DNA of 64,000 nt. Origin: Clostridia bacterium. Lineage in GTDB: Bacteria > Bacillota > Clostridia > Oscillospirales > Acutalibacteraceae. Numbering within the stretch: the first letter of the stretch is position 1; every line of letters starts with the position of its first letter. The notes below the pieces were generated by a model that worked only from the letters and a program-made list of their open reading frames with translations, was not told the origin of the DNA and made no database searches. Location of the stretch: the NCBI GenBank assembly GCA_017438845.1, contig JAFRUO010000009.1:55277-119276 (forward strand), in the 5' to 3' direction. Positions 50,979 to 58,979 of this stretch are shown piece after piece. The position numbers and the translations under genes are program-made.

Positions 50979-51567
50979 TCTTACTCGTTATTCTTTCAAA
51001 CATTGCATTGATTTTATCGTAATCGCGGGCGAAGGATTCAGCGCTGGCGATTATCATTTCATCGGCGGTAACGTCTGAAAAGTCCACTTTGTATCCGGCG
51101 TGGTCTGCGAGATACTCAATGAATAATCTTTGCGCTCTGCCGTTGCCTTCACGGAACGGATGAAGAACATTGATTTCGCTCAGGTAATACGCAAGGCGAT
51201 GTGCAATGTTGCCGTCATAATCAATCAAATAGTTATCTGCTTTGAGCTTCGCGAAGATGTCCGCCGCATACATTTCAATATTCTGACCCAGGCAAAACTG
51301 ATTGCCCTTTGAGAAATTGACATGGCGGATTTCGCCCGCCCAGGTATAAATATCTTCAAAAACGAATTTATGAATTCTTTTAAGGTGCTCAAAATCAAAG
51401 TTGCCCTTAATCGGCTCCGCCTTTGCCATCGCTATTTTCAGCGAGGTGATTTCTCTTTCGGCGGTAACGAGTTCTTCATGGTTCTTAATTCCGAGCTTGT
51501 TTATCAGCACACCCGAATCGGGATAACAGTATTCTTTATCCCATTCGTATTCATAACTATATCCCAT
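50974..51567 (-). CDS. Fic-family toxin (class I AMPylase type)
   Basis: The 197-residue protein contains the Fic core HPFREGNGR at residues 136-144, matching HxFx(D/E)GNGRxxR with the catalytic His136, so it should be able to transfer AMP from ATP to a protein hydroxyl. It also has the helix segment RHVNFSKGNQF, the usual flap region. No intramolecular inhibitory (S/T)xxxE(G/N) helix is visible at either end, so it belongs to class I, in which a separate antitoxin supplies that helix. Such an antitoxin is encoded eight bases upstream. Targets in this family include DNA gyrase and topoisomerase IV. Confidence 0.92.
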   Translation of the reverse strand: MGYSYEYEWDKEYCYPDSGVLINKLGIKNHEELVTAEREITSLKIAMAKAEPIKGNFDFEHLKRIHKFVFEDIYTWAGEIRHVNFSKGNQFCLGQNIEMYAADIFAKLKADNYLIDYDGNIAHRLAYYLSEINVLHPFREGNGRAQRLFIEYLADHAGYKVDFSDVTADEMIIASAESFARDYDKINAMFERITSKK

Positions 51568-51575
51568 AAGCTCAC

Positions 51576-51737
51576 CTATGCGGAATGTTTGAGTATCAGC
51601 TCGCGCAGAATCTTCTGAAACTGCTCTTTGCTTGAAAGGGAAATGCGGATGCGTTCTTTGTCTGCATCGGTAAGCGGCATTCCCTCAATCGCCATTGAGC
51701 CGTTCACTTCATTTACAATTTTATCAATCTCACTCAT
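51576..51737 (-). CDS. VbhA/FicA-like antitoxin for the Fic toxin
   Basis: A 53-residue protein (MSEIDKIVNEVNGSMAIEG at the start) carries the inhibitory motif S14-M-A-I-E18-G19, matching (S/T)xxxE(G/N). In VbhA and FicA the Glu blocks ATP orientation in the Fic active site. The ATG at 51737 follows AAAGGAG; a longer upstream start would add 41 residues of promoter sequence. It precedes the Fic gene by eight bases, the standard order of a class I FicTA module. Confidence 0.85.
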   Translation of the reverse strand: MSEIDKIVNEVNGSMAIEGMPLTDADKERIRISLSSKEQFQKILRELILKHSA

Positions 51738-51767
51738 ACGCTTTCTCCTTTCGTTTAGTACACCTAT

Positions 51768-51796
51768 ATTATACCACAAACACATATACAATTCAA
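51768..51796 (-). promoter_or_regulatory. Promoter of Fic toxin-antitoxin operon
   Basis: On the minus strand, -35 TTGAAT (51791-51796) and -10 TATAAT (51768-51773) with a 17-base spacer, about 30 bases upstream of the antitoxin start. Confidence 0.65.
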
Positions 51797-51886
51797 TAAA
51801 TATAATTGTTTCATTCTTTAGAAGCAATGTACTTTTGATATAAGATGTCAAAAGTGCCATTGCGTTATTCTTGACAAGAGTTACAG

Positions 51887-51926
51887 AAAAACAGACCGAA
51901 AGATAATAATTTTTCTTTCAGTCTGT
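51887..51926 (-). terminator. Terminator of the minus-strand acylation operon
   Basis: Inverted repeat ACAGACCGAAAGA (51891-51903) / TCTTTCAGTCTGT (51914-51926) with a 10-base loop; read on the minus strand it is followed by TTTTCTG. It lies downstream of the DHHW gene and separates it from the Fic operon. Confidence 0.75.
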
Positions 51927-51930
51927 AAAA

Positions 51931-51960
51931 CTTCTTTATGACGGGCGCCCCGCGGGGTCC
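51931..51960 (-). repeat. 30-bp 3'-UTR-type element, copy B
   Basis: On the minus strand it reads GGACCCCGCGGGG then CGCCCGTCATAAAGAAG and matches copy A (48752-48781) at 26 of 30 positions. It begins 17 bases after the stop codon of the DHHW gene and precedes that operon's terminator. Its orientation is opposite to copy A. Confidence 0.7.
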
Positions 51961-51977
51961 TTCTTTTTTATGATATT

Positions 51978-53207
51978 TTAAAAAGCTACGTCAAACTGAT
52001 ACATTGAGTCCGAGCTGTCAACGCTTTTAACCGAGCTGTAAAGCACGATTATAAGGTCCAAATCGTTTTGGTCTATGTAATCGTAAACGCTGAAGCGGTC
52101 GCCCGAATAGCCTACGAAATCCCTGATGTCCATAATATGAAGCTCGTCTGTTTCAAGCGAGAGGAAGGGGGACACCACGCAGGCGAATGAATCCCTTACA
52201 AGAAGCACTTTTTTGCCGTTGCCGCCGAGCTCGTTTCTGATTATCTGCAGGCGGAAGTTTCCTCCGCTGTATGCGGCGTAGGGATTTTTGCCGTAATAGT
52301 TTTTGGCGAAATGCTCGTAATAGTATGTAATAGTTTCAAAGTCGCCGTCACGGGAAACATTGTTATGCGGTATGTCCTCGTGAAGTCTTGTGTCGAACTT
52401 CGGAAGAAGTATCTGAAAATCATCCGCACCCGAAGCGGTAAAGTATGTGCCGACCTTTTTGCCCTTTGAGCCTAAGAAATAGTTTTCGTAATTGTCAATC
52501 CGATAGCTTTCGGGCTCCAGCTTTTCACTGTCGTAGGGGAAGCCGTAACGGCTGTCAAGCTCACGGCAGATTGCTTCGGTCATGGCAAGACCCGTAGTCG
52601 GCCTCCAGTGGTGGTCGGTGATAAAGAAATAATCCCTCTCCGAAATGCCGCTTGAAGCAAGCGCCTGCCTTAAATCATAACAGCAGATATGTCTGCCGTT
52701 GAGCGTGTCAATAAAACGGTCATAGTTGCTCAGCGCATAGGTTTTAAGGTTTTCGGGACCGGTTTCGTAAATCTCCTTGCCGGGCGCCGCAAAGTAAAGA
52801 AAGTCCGCTCCGCTTGCCTGTGCTTTATTCTGCAAGCCTTCAATTTTGTCGGCAACCGCATTTATCTGTGAGTCGGTCATTTCGGGAATAAGGCTGACAA
52901 GACTGCCAGAATCAGCCCTTGCAATAACCGAGTCGTCCTTGTTGACTATGCGTGTGTTTGTCAGCAGATATTTTACGGAATTTATGTCCATAAGCAGGTC
53001 GTGATAACGTAGGTCCTCGGTCGTGACCTTGTCAATACCGCTGATAAAGTTTTCGACCGCCTCGCCTCTTTTGCCGTCCTTTACCTGCTTTACGGCTTCC
53101 TTTGCCGTGTCCTTAATTCCGACAAGGCATTTCCCGAAAACTCCGACAGCGACAAATACTGCGAAGAACACAAAGACTATTATGTTTGCGTTAAATCTCT
53201 TTTTCAT
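51978..53207 (-). CDS. DHHW-family (AlgX/AlgJ-like) surface acylation protein
   Basis: This 409-residue protein has an N-terminal membrane anchor (about 8-26) and the SGNH/AlgX-like segment FFITDHHWRPTTG, with its DHHW motif, plus VLLVRDSFACVVSPFL further on. DHHW proteins work with MBOAT acyltransferases in O-acetylation of extracellular polysaccharide. The motif and the SGNH-like DSF block are intact. It is the last gene of the operon that begins at the acyltransferase near 56.5 kb, but an unrelated gene lies between it and the MBOAT gene. Confidence 0.87.
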   Translation of the reverse strand: MKKRFNANIIVFVFFAVFVAVGVFGKCLVGIKDTAKEAVKQVKDGKRGEAVENFISGIDKVTTEDLRYHDLLMDINSVKYLLTNTRIVNKDDSVIARADSGSLVSLIPEMTDSQINAVADKIEGLQNKAQASGADFLYFAAPGKEIYETGPENLKTYALSNYDRFIDTLNGRHICCYDLRQALASSGISERDYFFITDHHWRPTTGLAMTEAICRELDSRYGFPYDSEKLEPESYRIDNYENYFLGSKGKKVGTYFTASGADDFQILLPKFDTRLHEDIPHNNVSRDGDFETITYYYEHFAKNYYGKNPYAAYSGGNFRLQIIRNELGGNGKKVLLVRDSFACVVSPFLSLETDELHIMDIRDFVGYSGDRFSVYDYIDQNDLDLIIVLYSSVKSVDSSDSMYQFDVAF

Positions 53208-53257
53208 AGCTTTACCTTATTTGAATAAATCAGAGTGTTTGAAGATAATATTCAGTC

Positions 53258-53989
53258 TCATATTAATAAGTTGTCTATCAATTGTTTTTCTAAAGCAATG
53301 AGCTCCGGAGTTTTTTTTAACAGCTTAAATCGTTCCTCATAGCCGTATACGTCAATCGGATAACCATCCTCTATCTCCTCTGTAACTTTGCTCAATCTGA
53401 TAACTGCATAGAATTGTTCGTCAATTGGGTTCCACAAAGAAAACGGATTCTTCTCACCGGGTCGTAATAAGTCTTCTGTAATCGGAAAATCAGTATTCAG
53501 CTTTATATAGATATACAACTTGCTATGCAAGTTTTCCTGCAATTTACGCAATTCCTGCCTTCTGAGTTTCAAAACAAGAGGCATATCAATCAAAAATGCG
53601 TATATGTTACGTCTTTCAATGAATATCATAGAAAAAACCAAGCAGTTAAGGAAGTCAACAGATTGTATATCTACAAATACTTTACCGACACTGTACCCGG
53701 ACAGCCCGTGGTTGTTACAGGAGTTTACAGCAAACCAAGCAGCGAGATTGCAGTATTCCTCATCTGAAAAATCCGATGTAATGCCCGCCTGTTGTATTAT
53801 TTCCGTCTTCATTGCCTCGAACAGTCTATGTAATTCACCGTATTGTCCTGAATCGCCTTCTGTTTTACACTTTTCCAACCGCTGAAGATAATTACGGTAA
53901 TTATACTGATGATCGGTCGGAGCATTTCTTTTTTTATAATCAATATCGGTGAAATCTTTACTTCTGTTAAAAGCATTAAATATGCTCAT
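53258..53989 (-). CDS. Unrecognised 243-aa protein lying inside the acylation operon
   Basis: I do not recognise a family. The sequence is soluble, with a hydrophobic central segment (about residues 115-145: DFLNCLVFSMIFIERRNIYAF) and mixed charge elsewhere; no signal peptide, zinc site or nucleotide motif is visible. GAGGAAG precedes the ATG. It sits between the DHHW gene (50 bases downstream) and the MBOAT gene (71 bases upstream) on the same strand, in a spot where those two are normally neighbours, and its coding sequence is distinctly A+T-rich compared with both. It is probably an insertion, though it could be an accessory factor. Confidence 0.7.
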   Translation of the reverse strand: MSIFNAFNRSKDFTDIDYKKRNAPTDHQYNYRNYLQRLEKCKTEGDSGQYGELHRLFEAMKTEIIQQAGITSDFSDEEYCNLAAWFAVNSCNNHGLSGYSVGKVFVDIQSVDFLNCLVFSMIFIERRNIYAFLIDMPLVLKLRRQELRKLQENLHSKLYIYIKLNTDFPITEDLLRPGEKNPFSLWNPIDEQFYAVIRLSKVTEEIEDGYPIDVYGYEERFKLLKKTPELIALEKQLIDNLLI

Positions 53990-54060
53990 AATACTTCCTC
54001 ACCCTTCTGCTTTCAATTAATAAACCGTTATAAAAGCCGATAATTCTGTTTGTAAAAAAC

Positions 54061-55467
54061 TCAGAAATTAAAATATATAAACGGATTGTATGAGCTGCTT
54101 ACAAGACTTGCTGCAGAGAGCACAAGCAGAGCTATAAGGCAGACCGCACGGAATATGTCGAAAGCCATGCTCGGCTTTATATGCTTTTTAATGTTTTTAA
54201 GAACGGGTGTGCAGGCTATTATTCCGACAGCAAAAAGCACTGCGTTCTGTGCAAGATACCCCTTGAACATCGGGTCGATTACTCCGCCCGAGCCGAGGAA
54301 AAACATCGACTTAAGATAGCCTGCGGCGGCTGAGAGGCTTTCTGCGCGGAAAAGCACCCAGCCGACTACGACAAAGAACATGGTGTAAACCCATTTTAAA
54401 AGCCTTGAGATTTTTTCCTTTTTGTCAAAGCCCGTAAGCTTTTCAACGGTTATCAGCACAAAATACATAAGTCCCCAGACTATGAACGTAAAGTTCGCTC
54501 CGTGCCAGAGTCCCGTGAGGAACCAGACGGCAAAGAGGTTAAACACCATTCTGCCCTTCTTCACACGGCTTCCGCCGAGGGGGAAATACAGGTAATCCCG
54601 AAACCAGGTACCCAGCGAAATGTGCCACCTGCGCCAAAATTCGGAAACGGAGGTCGACACATACGGGTAGTTGAAGTTTTCCAGGAAATGGAAGCCGAAC
54701 ATTCTGCCCATGCCGATTGCCATATCGCTGTATCCGCTGAAGTCAAAGAAAATCTGAAATGTGTATGCAAGCGCGCCCAACCAGCCGAAGCCTGCCGAAA
54801 TAACCTCCGTACTGTCAAAGGCGCTGTCTGCGAGAACGGCGAAGCTGTTCGCAAGCAGTACCTTTTTCGCAAGTCCTACCACGAACCTTGCAAAGCCGTC
54901 AAAGAAGTCGTCAAGGGTTTCCTTTCGTGACTGAATTTCCTTTGCAACCGTTTCGTAGCGGACTATCGGGCCTGCGATAAGCTGGGGGAAAAATGAAATG
55001 TACAATCCGACATAGAGAATGTTTTTTTGCACGCTGCCCTTTTCTCTGTATACGTCAAGCACATAGGACATCGCCTGGAAAGTGAAAAAGGATATTCCTA
55101 TCGGCAGAGCAATTTCCCGAAGTGTAATTGAAGCGCCGAGTGCTCTGTTAAGAATATCCGCGGTGAAGTCGAGGTATTTAAAAATAAACAGTATGCCGAG
55201 GTTGAAAGCCACGACAAAGAATATTACAATACGGCTTACTGCTTTGTTTTTTCGGAATTTTTCCACAAGAAGTCCGAAAAACCAGTTAGCCGTAATTGAA
55301 AGCAGCATTACAAGAACAAACTTAGGCTCGCCCCAGGCATAGAAAAACAAACTTGCCGCAAGCAGCAGTAAGTTTTGCATAAATCTGCTTTTTCTGCAAA
55401 CGGTGTAATAAAGAAACACTACCGACGGCAGGAAAAGATATAAAAAGGTTGTACTTGAGAAAAGCAT
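54061..55467 (-). CDS. MBOAT-family membrane O-acyltransferase (AlgI/DltB-like)
   Basis: The 468-residue protein has about ten membrane helices and the MBOAT family signatures: PIGISFFTFQAMSYVLDVY, AGPIVRYETV, FWRRWHISLGTWFRDYLYFP and the catalytic His region FLTGLWHGANFTF. MBOAT enzymes carry acyl groups across the membrane for transfer to surface polysaccharide or teichoic acid. The DHHW protein is the usual extracytoplasmic partner. It starts 17 bases after the acyltransferase-3 gene ends, with AGAGGAC upstream. Substrate is unknown, but an O-acetylated surface glycan is most likely. Confidence 0.92.
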   Translation of the reverse strand: MLFSSTTFLYLFLPSVVFLYYTVCRKSRFMQNLLLLAASLFFYAWGEPKFVLVMLLSITANWFFGLLVEKFRKNKAVSRIVIFFVVAFNLGILFIFKYLDFTADILNRALGASITLREIALPIGISFFTFQAMSYVLDVYREKGSVQKNILYVGLYISFFPQLIAGPIVRYETVAKEIQSRKETLDDFFDGFARFVVGLAKKVLLANSFAVLADSAFDSTEVISAGFGWLGALAYTFQIFFDFSGYSDMAIGMGRMFGFHFLENFNYPYVSTSVSEFWRRWHISLGTWFRDYLYFPLGGSRVKKGRMVFNLFAVWFLTGLWHGANFTFIVWGLMYFVLITVEKLTGFDKKEKISRLLKWVYTMFFVVVGWVLFRAESLSAAAGYLKSMFFLGSGGVIDPMFKGYLAQNAVLFAVGIIACTPVLKNIKKHIKPSMAFDIFRAVCLIALLVLSAASLVSSSYNPFIYFNF

Positions 55468-55484
55468 ACTTGTCCTCTGTACCT

Positions 55485-56534
55485 TTAAATTTTAATCGGG
55501 TTTGTGTCAAGCATTTTTCCGTCAAGCTTTTTGAAAGGCTTTGAGCGGAGAAGGGGCTTGCTTACAAGGTCTATAAGAATTGCCGAAACGATGACGATTA
55601 CCGTAATTACGCCGAGCACTGCACAGTAATCCTTTACGCCGATGGGGTTATGGTAGCTTAAAACCTTGAGTATGATTACGTGCTGAACAAGAAAAATCGG
55701 GTATGAAATTGAGCCGAATTTTTCAAAGAATACTTTAAGAGGCTTCGGCTGAGTCAGAAGCTCGCCTATGTGGTAAAGGCAGAAAAACAGCGACACGCCC
55801 ATAATTCTTGTGATAACATCCCTTACGGGCAGGTTGTCGAACACCGAAAGGTCGACGAGTGCAAAGAACAAAAGCAAGCCCGCCGAAATAAGGAAGCACG
55901 GCACGCTCGAAAGCAACTTTTTGTACCTGAAAACAACCATTCCGAAATAGAACACAAGAAGATTTGAAAACAGATTTCGCATAATCCTGATTTCAAAAAC
56001 ATTGTGTACTATAACCCACGCATAAAGCAAGACTATTACCGAGGAGGTTATTACGGGGTGCTTTTTCAGCCCCCATAAAAGCAGGGGATAAAGCGCATAA
56101 AGAATTACAAGCGCTCCGAGAAACCATTCGCCGAGAATATAATAATTCGGAACGGCATACAGAAGGTACCCGTCCATGCCGATAAAGGTAAGCAGGAACG
56201 AAAACGGCATTGCGCTTTCCTTGACAACGGTGCCGTTTTGAATTGCCTGAATAATAAAGACGATAAGGTAGGTCAGGTAAAAAACGGGAAAGACCGATTT
56301 AAAGCGCTTATAATAGAATTTTTTCAGCGAGGTAATACTGCTGTTGTTAAGGTAAAGCATACCGCCCGAAAGCATAAAGAAAACAACTACAACAACGTCT
56401 CCCCAGTAGGCGTTTGCGCTGTTGAAGAAAAGCTTGAAATATCCGTCAACATGGCATGACAGATGAAACACCACGATACCCATGGCGCAGACTGCTCGCA
56501 TAAATTCAACGTTGTACAGCTTTTCTTTTTTCAT
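55485..56534 (-). CDS. Acyltransferase family 3 membrane protein
   Basis: The 349-residue protein has the acyltransferase_3 start, YNVEFMRAVCAMGIVVFHL (first helix with the catalytic-type His), then FFMLSGGMLYL, followed by about nine further membrane helices and a basic C-terminus. The family transfers acetyl or succinyl groups to sugars on the outer face. GGAGGAAACCG precedes the ATG. It heads the minus-strand operon with MBOAT and DHHW genes, so three acylation-type genes are together. The donor and acceptor are not deducible. Confidence 0.88.
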   Translation of the reverse strand: MKKEKLYNVEFMRAVCAMGIVVFHLSCHVDGYFKLFFNSANAYWGDVVVVVFFMLSGGMLYLNNSSITSLKKFYYKRFKSVFPVFYLTYLIVFIIQAIQNGTVVKESAMPFSFLLTFIGMDGYLLYAVPNYYILGEWFLGALVILYALYPLLLWGLKKHPVITSSVIVLLYAWVIVHNVFEIRIMRNLFSNLLVFYFGMVVFRYKKLLSSVPCFLISAGLLLFFALVDLSVFDNLPVRDVITRIMGVSLFFCLYHIGELLTQPKPLKVFFEKFGSISYPIFLVQHVIILKVLSYHNPIGVKDYCAVLGVITVIVIVSAILIDLVSKPLLRSKPFKKLDGKMLDTNPIKI

Positions 56535-56575
56535 CGGTTTCCTCCGGACAGGGTTTGTTTTTGCTCGGATGCTTC

Positions 56576-58057
56576 TTATTTATGATAAAATGACTTGGTT
56601 TGTCTTTTCGGCTCGCAGGTTACGTTAATGCCGAGCTTCGAGAAGGTGTGAATATCCACATCGGCAAGGATAACGCTTGAATGCACCTCACAGCCCTTGA
56701 GGTCCTTGAGAGCCTGCATTGCTTTTTCTGCGGTCGGGTTGGTGGCTGCCGAAATTGAAAGCGCAAGGAGAACCTCGTCGGTGTGAAGTCTCGGATTGTG
56801 GTTGCCGAGGTGGTTGACCTTGAGGTCCTGTATAGGCTCGATAACTATCGGCGACACAAGGTCGATTTCGTCGTTGATGTGTGCAATCTTTTTAAGCGCA
56901 TTCAGCAGCAAAGCCGAGGAAGCGCCCAGAAGTGACGAGGTCTTTCCCGTTACGATTGTTCCGTCGCTGAGCTCCATTGCTGTTGCGGGCGCGCCCGTTT
57001 TTTCGCTTAACTCAAGCGCAGGCGTAACGCACCTGCGGTATTCCGGCTCAATTTCAAGCTGATTCATAATAAGCTCAAGGTTATATATTTCGTTCTGTAC
57101 GTTTTCTCCGTTCTTCCTCTTGACAAGCGCCTTGTAATAGCGCCTGATAACCTCCTGCTTTGACGCCTCGCAAACAACCTCATCGTCGGTGATACAGTTG
57201 CCTGCCATATTAACGCCCATATCGGTAGGCGATTTGTACGGAGATGAGCCGAAAATTCTTTCAAAAATCGCGTTGAGTACGGGGAATATTTCAATATCCC
57301 TGTTATAGTTTACAGCCGTTTTTCCGTATGCCTCGAGGTGGAACGGGTCAATCATATTGACGTCGTTAAGGTCAGTTGTAGCCGCTTCGTAGGCGAGGTT
57401 GACAGGGTGCTTGAGAGGCAGGTTCCAAATCGGGAAGGTTTCAAATTTTGCATATCCCGCACGCACGCCCCTTGCCTGCTCGTGATAAAGCTGAGAAAGG
57501 CAGACCGCCATTTTGCCGCTTCCGGGACCGGGTGCTGTCACGACGATAAGGGAACGGCTGGTTTCAATGTATTCGTTTTTACCGTAGCCCTCGTCGCTTA
57601 CGATAAGCTGAACGTCCGAGGGATAGTTTTCGATTTTATAGTGCTTGTACACCTTTATGCCGAGACCGTTGAGCTTCTTTATAAATGCGTCTGCAGAGGG
57701 CTGAGCCGAATACTGAGTAAGCACAACTCCGCAAATTACAAGCCCGAAGCCCTTGTATATGTCCATAAGCCTGAGCACGTCAAGGTCGTAGGTAATGCCG
57801 ATGTCGCCCCTGACCTTGCTCTTTTCGATGTCGTTTGCGTTTATGGCAATAATCATTTCCGCATCGTCCTTGAGCTCAAGCAGCATTTTCATTTTACTGT
57901 CGGGCTCAAAGCCGGGAAGCACTCTTGAGGCGTGCATATCGTCGAAAATTTTTCCTCCGAATTCAAGATAAAGCTTGCCTCCGAATTCCGCAATTCTTTC
58001 CTTGATATGCTCCGACTGCGTTTTTAAATACTTTTCGTTGTCAAATCCGATTTTCAT
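56576..58057 (-). CDS. DUF1846 family protein
   Basis: The 493-residue protein starts IGFDNEKYLKTQSEHIKER and contains RVLPGFEPDSKMKMLLEL, ITAPGPGSGKMA-like (VTAPGPGSGKMAVCLSQLYHEQ) and GRHNPRLHTDEVL-type sequences, all characteristic of DUF1846, a widely conserved family of undefined function with a P-loop-like glycine-rich segment. The start is taken at ATG 58057, after GGTGGTGTG; the longer frame from 58129 runs through the leader hairpin and gives an unrelated N-terminus. The length equals the family norm of about 500. A 5'-terminal hairpin lies in the leader. Confidence 0.88.
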   Translation of the reverse strand: MKIGFDNEKYLKTQSEHIKERIAEFGGKLYLEFGGKIFDDMHASRVLPGFEPDSKMKMLLELKDDAEMIIAINANDIEKSKVRGDIGITYDLDVLRLMDIYKGFGLVICGVVLTQYSAQPSADAFIKKLNGLGIKVYKHYKIENYPSDVQLIVSDEGYGKNEYIETSRSLIVVTAPGPGSGKMAVCLSQLYHEQARGVRAGYAKFETFPIWNLPLKHPVNLAYEAATTDLNDVNMIDPFHLEAYGKTAVNYNRDIEIFPVLNAIFERIFGSSPYKSPTDMGVNMAGNCITDDEVVCEASKQEVIRRYYKALVKRKNGENVQNEIYNLELIMNQLEIEPEYRRCVTPALELSEKTGAPATAMELSDGTIVTGKTSSLLGASSALLLNALKKIAHINDEIDLVSPIVIEPIQDLKVNHLGNHNPRLHTDEVLLALSISAATNPTAEKAMQALKDLKGCEVHSSVILADVDIHTFSKLGINVTCEPKRQTKSFYHK

Positions 58058-58080
58058 TTTCACACCACCAATCAAAATAA

Positions 58081-58163
58081 AGAAAAACACTTCGGCGGTG
58101 GCTACACAACCAACTCCGAAGTGTGACACAATATATTATAAATTAATAATATATAAAATGCAA
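58081..58163 (-). promoter_or_regulatory. Promoter and 5'-terminal hairpin of DUF1846 gene
   Basis: On the minus strand TTGCAT (58158-58163) and TATAAT (58135-58140) are 17 bases apart. The predicted transcript then starts almost at once with a 9-bp stem ACACTTCGG / CCGAAGTGT (58087-58124), with a GGTT/AGCC inner hairpin, followed by a T-rich tract TTTTTCTTT and the ribosome-binding site. This could be an attenuator or an mRNA-stabilising hairpin. Confidence 0.6.
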
Positions 58164-58181
58164 TAGCAGTTTTAAATTTTT

Positions 58182-58859
58182 TCAAACCTTTTTAACGCTC
58201 CAGTCAATTTCCTCAAGGCCGTTTTCACGAAGTATCCTGTTCGCCGCCGAAAAATGACGGCAGCCGAAAAAGCCGTTGTATGCCGAAAGCGGACTCGGGT
58301 GAGCGCAACAGAGCTTGACGTGAAGAGGGTTGGTAATAATCTGCGCCTTGTCCCTTGCGTTTCTGCCCCAAAGCAGAAAGATAACGGGCGTTTGCTTGCG
58401 GTTAAGCTCCGAAATCACTCGGTCGGTAAACTGCTCCCAACCCATACCCTTGTGACTGTTTGCGGCGCCTCTGCGGACGGTAAGCACCGTGTTAAGCAAA
58501 AGCACGCCCTGCTTCGCCCAGCAGGTCAGTTCTCCGAAATCCGAAGGGTTTTCCGTTCCTGTATCCGTCTTTATTTCCTTGTAGATATTCAGAAGCGACG
58601 GCGGCGGCTGTACGCCCTCCTTAACGGAGAAGCAAAGTCCGTGAGCCTGTCCCGGCTCGTGGTACGGGTCCTGACCTAAGATGCAGACCTTAGTGTTTTC
58701 AAACGAGGTATAGCGCAATGCGTTGAAAATGTCGTTCATATCAGGGTATACCGTGCGTGAAGAATATTCGCTTTTTAAAAAGGCGCGAAGCTTTTTGTAG
58801 TAGGGCTTGTCAAATTCACCCTCAAGGATAGCATCCCAGTCGTTGCCGATATGTACCAT
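58182..58859 (-). CDS. ung: Uracil-DNA glycosylase (family 1)
   Basis: Ung removes uracil from DNA to begin base excision repair. The 225-residue protein has the family 1 motifs [18 protein letters not shown] (catalytic Asp and Tyr) and [17 protein letters not shown] (His plus the Leu intercalation loop), with [12 protein letters not shown] between. The start is at ATG 58859 after GGGGTGATAAT; a longer frame from 58913 is rejected. Length is typical of E. coli and human-type Ung. It is a single gene on the minus strand, divergent from the FAD oxidoreductase. Confidence 0.95.
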   Translation of the reverse strand: MVHIGNDWDAILEGEFDKPYYKKLRAFLKSEYSSRTVYPDMNDIFNALRYTSFENTKVCILGQDPYHEPGQAHGLCFSVKEGVQPPPSLLNIYKEIKTDTGTENPSDFGELTCWAKQGVLLLNTVLTVRRGAANSHKGMGWEQFTDRVISELNRKQTPVIFLLWGRNARDKAQIITNPLHVKLCCAHPSPLSAYNGFFGCRHFSAANRILRENGLEEIDWSVKKV

Positions 58860-58912
58860 ATTATCACCCCGATTTATTTTACCACATGGCCCGTATTCTT
58901 GCAATAATTGCA

Positions 58913-58941
58913 TTGAAAAATAAAAAGGACTGTGCTATGAT
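58913..58941 (+). promoter_or_regulatory. Promoter of FAD oxidoreductase gene
   Basis: TTGAAA at 58913-58918 and TATGAT at 58936-58941 with a 17-base spacer, 39 bases upstream of the ATG. Confidence 0.65.
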
Positions 58942-58979
58942 AAAAGCGGATAGCATATCCGTATTAAGGGGGATTAAAT

